Assembly: GCA_031411235.1 (NCBI GenBank)
Contig: JANOAR010000144.1
Location: forward strand, 1 to 28,758
Direction: 5' to 3'
DNA: 28,758 nt
Origin: JANOAR01 sp031411235
Lineage (GTDB): Bacteria > Verrucomicrobiota > Verrucomicrobiia > Verrucomicrobiales > Verrucomicrobiaceae
Below the pieces are notes generated by a model. That model did not search any database and was not told the DNA's origin. It saw only the letters and a list, made by a program, of their open reading frames with translations. The position numbers and the translations under genes were made by a program. Positions 24,321-28,758 of the stretch are shown in pieces. Position 1 is the first letter of the stretch. Every line of letters starts with the position of its first letter.

Positions 24321-26383
24321 CTCAGGACGAATTCGATCTGCTCCACAGCTATCTCAATGAGACCCTCAGCGAGCCAGACTTCGCCCGCTTGCAGACGCTC
24401 CTTCGTGAAAACGTGGAGGCCAGGCGGACGCTGCGCTCTCTCTCCACGGTGAACGCGAAGCTACAGCAGCTCGCCGCCCTCAATCCTGCCACCTTGCGGT
24501 TGCTCACCACGCCTGCGGTGCCAGAGACAAGGCGCGGCTTTGCCTGGCTATCGTGGCGTCCGCTGGCAGCTGCCGCAGCCATCGTCTTAGGAATGTTGGC
24601 GTTTTGGTGGTCTCTGCGTGGGGTGGAACTGGAGGTCGTTCGGGCATCGGGGGCTGTATCTGGAGATTGGGCTGTCGGACGGAAGATGCGATTGGATCAT
24701 TTGACGATGGTGCGTGGCAGCGTGCAGGTGCGCCTGTCCTCAGGCGTGCTGCTGGATGTCGCCGCGCCGGCGGCGATGAAGCTAATGGATGCGATGCAGG
24801 TGCGCTTGTTATCAGGGCGCGTAACGGCAGTCGTGCCACCTGCAGCGCGCGGTTTTGCGATTGAGACGAGCGCTGGGCGGGTTGTGGACTTCGGCACGCG
24901 CTTTGGCGTGGAAACGGGCGCATCTGATTCAGCGGAGGTGCATGTCTTCGATGGCAGGGTGGAGGTGACGACTCGGCAAGAGCAAGTCGTGCCACTCGTC
25001 GCGGGCGAAGCCGCTGCGTTCGATCCCGTGCGCGGTGTCGCAGCGAGGATGCGCGCGAATGAGGGCAGGTTCGTGATGGCCACAGCGCCATCTGCGAGCA
25101 GCCATCTGGTCAACCCATTTGATGGTGCGACGTTTTATCGCAACGTGGATTACACCGCTGCGGTAAAGGCGGCGGCTGATCTTCAAGGCGGCACCTTGGC
25201 AATGCAGATGCGCCAGGTGACGAACTTTCCCACCTTTGTGTGGATGGACAGCATTGCGGCAGTGCATGGGGCGGGCGGCTATCCGCGCAGTCTCGCCGGG
25301 CACCTCGATGAAGCCTTGGCGCAAGGAGCCAACGCCATCGGACTCGTGATCTATGACATGCCGAACCGTGATGGCTCGGCGTTGGCTTCCAATGGCGAGT
25401 TGCTGATCGCGCAAAATGGGCTGCATCGCTACAAGACGGACTATATCGACGCGATTTTCAAAACGCTGAGCCAATCGAAGTATGCCGGCCTGCGCATTGT
25501 AATGGTCATCGAGCCAGACTCGCTGCCGAACTTAATCACAAACCTGAATTTCCCACGAGTCGCCGAGGCCCATGCGACGGGGGTGTATGTGCAAGGGGTG
25601 CAGTATGCCATCGGCACGTTGCGTTCACTGGACAACACCTATGCCTACATCGACGTAGCGCACGCGGGCTGGCTGGGCTGGTCAAGCAATCTCAAACCTT
25701 TTGCCGAGCTGCTCAAAAAGGTCGGCGCAGGCATCCCCGGCGGCAATGGCAAGGTGGATGGCTTCATCAGCAACACGGCGAACTACAACGTCTTCGTGGA
25801 GCCATACATGAAGGCAGATCAAAAGGTGAAAGCGCGGCAGGTGCGTTCGCTGCGAGGCTGGTATGACATGAACGATCACATCGAGGAGCAAAGCTTTGCC
25901 AATGCGCTGCGCACGGCCTTGATCACGGGCAGCGATGCATATCCGGCCAGCGTTGGATTGCTGCTCGATACCTCGCGCAATGGCTGGGGCGGCCCGAAGC
26001 GTCCCACAGGGCCAAGCACCTCCATCGACCTGCGCACTTTTGTGACCGAGACCACCGTCGACAAACGGACACATAAAGGCAACTGGGGCAACCAAAGCGG
26101 CGCAGGCATCGGCGCGCGTCCCGTGGCGAATCCCGCGCCGAACTACGATGCCTTTGTCTGGGTGAAGCCGCCCGGTCAATCCGACGGCTCCAGTTCGCTA
26201 GTTCCCAAAGGTCCTGAAAACCCCGAGGGCAAGGGCTTCGACCGCATGTGCGATCCCACTTATAAAGGCAATGCGCTGAACGGACACACCCGCACCGGCG
26301 CTCTACCAAATGCACCAGTCGCCGGTCGCTGGTTCCAGGCGCAGTTCGAAGAACTGGTGCGGAATGCCTATCCTCCATTTTAG
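24317..26383 (+). CDS. Anti-sigma factor fused to a GH6 cellulase: FecR-type transmembrane sensor with exported GH6 domain
   Basis: The 688-residue product joins two families. Residues 1-75 are a helical cytosolic anti-sigma-like region (FDLLHSYLNETLSEPDFARL). A single membrane span follows at about 82-100. A FecR domain covers about 105-250 (FAIETSAGRVVDFGTRFGVE at 180-199). A complete GH6 domain begins near 263 and runs to the end. All four GH6 aspartates appear present: Asp352 (NRDGSA), Asp401 (VIEPDS, the general-acid position), Asp446 (YIDVAHAGW) and Asp623 (the VKPPG...SDG block). It is therefore probably catalytically competent and not only a binding relic. It is coupled to the sigma gene by ATGA and closely resembles the GH6 of the secreted cellulase downstream. 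Likely role: cello-oligosaccharide sensing outside the cytoplasmic membrane, releasing the sigma factor. That role is inferred. Confidence 0.88.
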   Translation: MTQDEFDLLHSYLNETLSEPDFARLQTLLRENVEARRTLRSLSTVNAKLQQLAALNPATLRLLTTPAVPETRRGFAWLSWRPLAAAAAIVLGMLAFWWSLRGVELEVVRASGAVSGDWAVGRKMRLDHLTMVRGSVQVRLSSGVLLDVAAPAAMKLMDAMQVRLLSGRVTAVVPPAARGFAIETSAGRVVDFGTRFGVETGASDSAEVHVFDGRVEVTTRQEQVVPLVAGEAAAFDPVRGVAARMRANEGRFVMATAPSASSHLVNPFDGATFYRNVDYTAAVKAAADLQGGTLAMQMRQVTNFPTFVWMDSIAAVHGAGGYPRSLAGHLDEALAQGANAIGLVIYDMPNRDGSALASNGELLIAQNGLHRYKTDYIDAIFKTLSQSKYAGLRIVMVIEPDSLPNLITNLNFPRVAEAHATGVYVQGVQYAIGTLRSLDNTYAYIDVAHAGWLGWSSNLKPFAELLKKVGAGIPGGNGKVDGFISNTANYNVFVEPYMKADQKVKARQVRSLRGWYDMNDHIEEQSFANALRTALITGSDAYPASVGLLLDTSRNGWGGPKRPTGPSTSIDLRTFVTETTVDKRTHKGNWGNQSGAGIGARPVANPAPNYDAFVWVKPPGQSDGSSSLVPKGPENPEGKGFDRMCDPTYKGNALNGHTRTGALPNAPVAGRWFQAQFEELVRNAYPPF

Positions 26384-26430
26384 TTTCAGCCGATAACTTA
26401 TCTTCATCCACACAATCCATCCATCCCACC

Positions 26431-26601
26431 ATGAATCTCTTCTATTTGTTTCTCTTTATCGCAGCCACTTTCAGCGTCCCTATTGTTTGGCGCACATTTA
26501 GAAAAGCGTCACCAGCCCAGCGCCGCCAAATGGTGGTGGCAGGAATCGGGGCCGTGGCCGTCGCTATGGTAATGATTCTGCTATATGTCGCTCGCCGGTA
26601 A
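26431..26601 (+). CDS. Small membrane protein, 56 aa, two hydrophobic segments
   Basis: This short frame lies between the anti-sigma/GH6 gene and the secreted cellulase. It begins at the ATG at 26431 and ends TAA. Hydrophobic residues 1-18 (MNLFYLFLFIAATFSVPI) are followed by a basic loop (WRTFRKASPAQRRQ) and a second hydrophobic stretch (MVVAGIGAVAVAMVMILLY) ending in RR. Two helices in a hairpin with a positively charged loop is the simplest reading. There is no recognised family and no clear ribosome-binding site. Codon use is unremarkable. Its position in the sigma-cellulase operon suggests a link with export or anti-sigma function, but this is conjecture, and chance coding is possible. 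Confidence 0.5.
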   Translation: MNLFYLFLFIAATFSVPIVWRTFRKASPAQRRQMVVAGIGAVAVAMVMILLYVARR

Positions 26602-26646
26602 CCAGGTGAACAGATGGTGAATGCCTGCATGCGTCCAATTCAAATC

Positions 26647-28758
26647 ATGAGATCAATCCAGGCGACCATCCTCACCGTTGTCTTTGCTGCGCTTGCATTC
26701 ACCACCATTGCCGCAGGGCAAACGCCAGCGCATTTGGACAATCCGTTCGTCGGCGCGACCTTTTACCGCAATGTGGACTACGTCGCCTCAGTCAAGGCGG
26801 CTGCCAATCTCCAAGGCGGTGCAGTAGGCCAACAGATGCGGCGGGTGGCGAATTTTCCCACCTTTGTCTGGCTGGATACCATTGCCGCCGTGAACGGCAC
26901 GGGATCGTATCCGCGTGGACTGGCCGGGCATCTCGATCAGGCGCTGTTGCAGGGATCGAACGCGATCGGGATCGTCATTTACAATCTGCCGAACCGCGAT
27001 GGCTCGGCGCTGGCCTCGAATGGCGAACTACTCATCGCCCAGAACGGCCTGAACCGCTACAAGACGGAATACATTGATGCGATTTTCAGCATCATTAGCC
27101 AGGCCAAATACAGCGGCCTGCGCATTGTAATGGTCATCGAGCCGGACTCGCTGCCGAACCTGATCACGAATCTGAGCTTCCCCAAAGTCGCGGAGGCTAA
27201 CTCGACCGGCGCTTATGTGCAGGGCGTGCAGTATGCCATCGGCACACTGCGTTCTCTCACGAACACCTATGCTTACATTGATGTCGCGCACGCGGGTTGG
27301 TTGGGCTGGTCGAGCAACCTCACGCCGTTCGCGAATCTGCTGAAACAGGTCGGTGCTGGCATCCCCGGTGGCAACAGCAAGGTGGATGGCTTCATCAGCA
27401 ACACGGCGAACTACAATGTCTTCGTCGAGCCCTACATGACTGCGAATCAGATGATTGGCGGCCAGCCCGTCCGCTCGACGCCGATTTGGTATGACTGGAA
27501 TGACCACATCGAAGAGCGGAGCTTTGCCCTTGCCCTGCGCACCGCGTTGACGACTGGCACCGATGCCTATCCAACGAGCGTAGGTTTGCTGCTCGACACC
27601 TCACGCAACGGCTGGGGTGGCACTGCCCGTCCGACCGGCCCGAGCACATCGACGGTGCAGAACACCTTCGTGCGTGCCACCACGCTAGACCGCCGCATCC
27701 ACAAGGGAAACTGGGGCAACCAAAGCGGCGCGGGCATCGGTGCGAGACCGGTGGCGAATCCATCGGCCAACTACGATGCCTTTGTCTGGGTGAAGCCGCC
27801 CGGTGAGTCCGATGGCTCCAGCTCGCTGATCCCCACCGGCCCTGACAACCCCGATGGCAAAGGCTTCGACCGCATGTGTGATCCCACCTACACTGGTAAT
27901 TCGCTCAACGGCAATCAAGTCAGCGGAGCCTTGCCGAATGCGCCCGTTTCAGGGCGCTGGTTCCAATCTCAGTTTGTTCAGTTGGTGCAGAATGCCTACC
28001 CGGCATTCACCGCCAGCACGGCGGTTTCTTTTGCCATCACCAGCACCTGGGCCACGGGCTACAACGGTGAGATCACCGTGACCAACGATGGCGACACGGC
28101 GGTGAATGGCTGGACGCTGGAATTCGACTTCACCGGCACGATCACGAACACCTGGAATGGCGCGATCACCAGCCATATAGGCACTCACTACGTCATTTCA
28201 AATGTGAGCTACAACGCGGCCATCGCTGCAGGTGCCAGTGTGGCGGTGGGTTTTAGCGCGGACCCTGCCAATCAGGCACAGCCGCCGACAAACTACCTAT
28301 TCAATGGAGTGGCAGTAGGCGGAAGCACATCGAATCCATCGGTCACCACCAGCACGTTGCCGGGTGGGATCGTCGGCAGCCCATACTCGCAAACGCTCGC
28401 TGCCACGGGCGGCACTGGACCGTATGCGTGGATGGTCAACAGCGGCGCTTTGCCAAATGGCATCTCGCTGAGCAACGCAGGTGTGCTGAATGGTCCTGCG
28501 ACGATGGCTGGCACAGCCAATTTCACCGTGCAGGTGAGTGATAACTCTTCGCCAGTGAAGACGGCGACGAAGTCGCTCTCCATCGTCGTCACCACACCAC
28601 CGACAGTCTCGATCCACGACGTGACCGTGACGCTCACGGGATCGACCAGCGTTACGGGTGTTTTATCGACAAACGGAAACCAAATTGTGGACTCAGCGGG
28701 AAATCCGGTGCGCATCACCGGCATCAATTGGTTCGGCTTTGAAACGAGCAACCGCGTC
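26647..28758 (+). CDS. Secreted multidomain cellulase GH6-CBM2-Ig-like-GH5 (partial, 3' end outside window)
   Basis: The frame is open from the ATG at 26647 to the window edge (704 residues so far). A signal peptide covers 1-24 (MRSIQATILTVVFAALAFTT onwards). GH6 spans about 30-453, with Asp118 (NRDGSA), Asp167 (VIEPDS, the general-acid position), Asp212 (YIDVAHAGW) and Asp389. CBM2 spans about 457-557 (ITSTWATGYNGEITVTNDGD, then VNGWTLEFDF). A putative Ig-like PIG domain follows at about 565-650 (LPGGIVGSPYSQTLAATGGT). From about 676 a new catalytic domain starts with NGNQIVDSAGNPVRITGINW then FGFET, the opening of GH5_1-type endoglucanases. The enzyme would combine exo-type and endo-type cellulases on one chain, with CBM2 binding crystalline cellulose. 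It belongs to the cellulose arm of this locus. Confidence 0.88.
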   Translation, partial: MRSIQATILTVVFAALAFTTIAAGQTPAHLDNPFVGATFYRNVDYVASVKAAANLQGGAVGQQMRRVANFPTFVWLDTIAAVNGTGSYPRGLAGHLDQALLQGSNAIGIVIYNLPNRDGSALASNGELLIAQNGLNRYKTEYIDAIFSIISQAKYSGLRIVMVIEPDSLPNLITNLSFPKVAEANSTGAYVQGVQYAIGTLRSLTNTYAYIDVAHAGWLGWSSNLTPFANLLKQVGAGIPGGNSKVDGFISNTANYNVFVEPYMTANQMIGGQPVRSTPIWYDWNDHIEERSFALALRTALTTGTDAYPTSVGLLLDTSRNGWGGTARPTGPSTSTVQNTFVRATTLDRRIHKGNWGNQSGAGIGARPVANPSANYDAFVWVKPPGESDGSSSLIPTGPDNPDGKGFDRMCDPTYTGNSLNGNQVSGALPNAPVSGRWFQSQFVQLVQNAYPAFTASTAVSFAITSTWATGYNGEITVTNDGDTAVNGWTLEFDFTGTITNTWNGAITSHIGTHYVISNVSYNAAIAAGASVAVGFSADPANQAQPPTNYLFNGVAVGGSTSNPSVTTSTLPGGIVGSPYSQTLAATGGTGPYAWMVNSGALPNGISLSNAGVLNGPATMAGTANFTVQVSDNSSPVKTATKSLSIVVTTPPTVSIHDVTVTLTGSTSVTGVLSTNGNQIVDSAGNPVRITGINWFGFETSNRV

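Noticed and set aside
24317..28009. FecR-GH6 fusion as an assembly artefact from the two GH6 copies
   Set aside because: The two GH6 copies differ at many positions throughout and the anti-sigma frame ends with its own stop and intergenic sequence before the second copy, so a simple collapse or chimera does not explain it. Not excluded without reads.
1..28758. tRNA, rRNA, insertion-sequence or phage attachment genes
   Set aside because: I saw no tRNA- or rRNA-like sequence, transposase or integrase motif in any frame.

Overview
The window looks like a chromosomal stretch of a GC-rich member of the Verrucomicrobiota, possibly a Verrucomicrobiales/Prosthecobacter-like lineage. This rests on dense arrays of secreted sulfatases, SGNH hydrolases and glycoside hydrolases, and on ECF sigma factors paired with FecR-type anti-sigma proteins. 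Weak Shine-Dalgarno signals and several ATGA stop/start overlaps add to it. The taxonomic call is inference; no rRNA or other marker gene is present.

Layout. (1) 1-1250: the 3' end of an MmeI-like DNA methyltransferase and a coupled DEAD/DEAH helicase. The helicase loses family resemblance after about residue 172 and runs into gene debris, including an SGNH-hydrolase start, on the other strand. (2) 1367-10035, minus strand: a run of secreted enzymes. In transcription order these are a choline-sulfatase-like sulfatase, an arylsulfatase, an EF-hand/SGNH-like protein, a zinc phospholipase C/S1-P1-fold protein with a C-terminal NPCBM, a clan GH-A glycoside hydrolase and another arylsulfatase. (3) 10226-15989, plus strand, divergent from it: ECF sigma factor, FecR-type anti-sigma with a carbohydrate-binding-like C-terminus, iduronate-sulfatase-like enzyme, CE1/PHB-depolymerase-like esterase and a second iduronate-sulfatase-like enzyme. 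Together (2) and (3) look like a locus for degrading a sulfated polysaccharide. (4) 16081-18087: a cassette of unknown function: an XRE regulator, a low-complexity Ala/Pro/Gly protein with an in-frame 84-nt repeat, a 261-residue protein and an 89-residue protein. (5) 18265-23662: a GH99/GH71-like glycosidase with a CBM9-like tail, an alpha/beta hydrolase and a DUF4838 protein. (6) 23769-28758: a second ECF sigma factor, an anti-sigma protein fused to a complete GH6 cellulase domain, a 56-residue membrane protein, and the start of a large secreted cellulase (GH6-CBM2-Ig-like-GH5) that runs off the window.

Most striking is the FecR-GH6 fusion (24317-26383). A single-pass anti-sigma factor carries a cellulase domain on its exported side, with all four conserved GH6 aspartates, next to a close paralogue in a secreted cellulase. 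The anti-sigma of the first cluster (10777-12102) has the same plan with a binding-like module in place of GH6. The working model is a family of carbohydrate-sensing ECF/anti-sigma pairs whose exported domain was recruited from the enzyme repertoire they control. The analogy is the RsgI anti-sigma factors of cellulolytic clostridia, but on a FecR scaffold. Both sigma genes have an inverted repeat just before the start codon.
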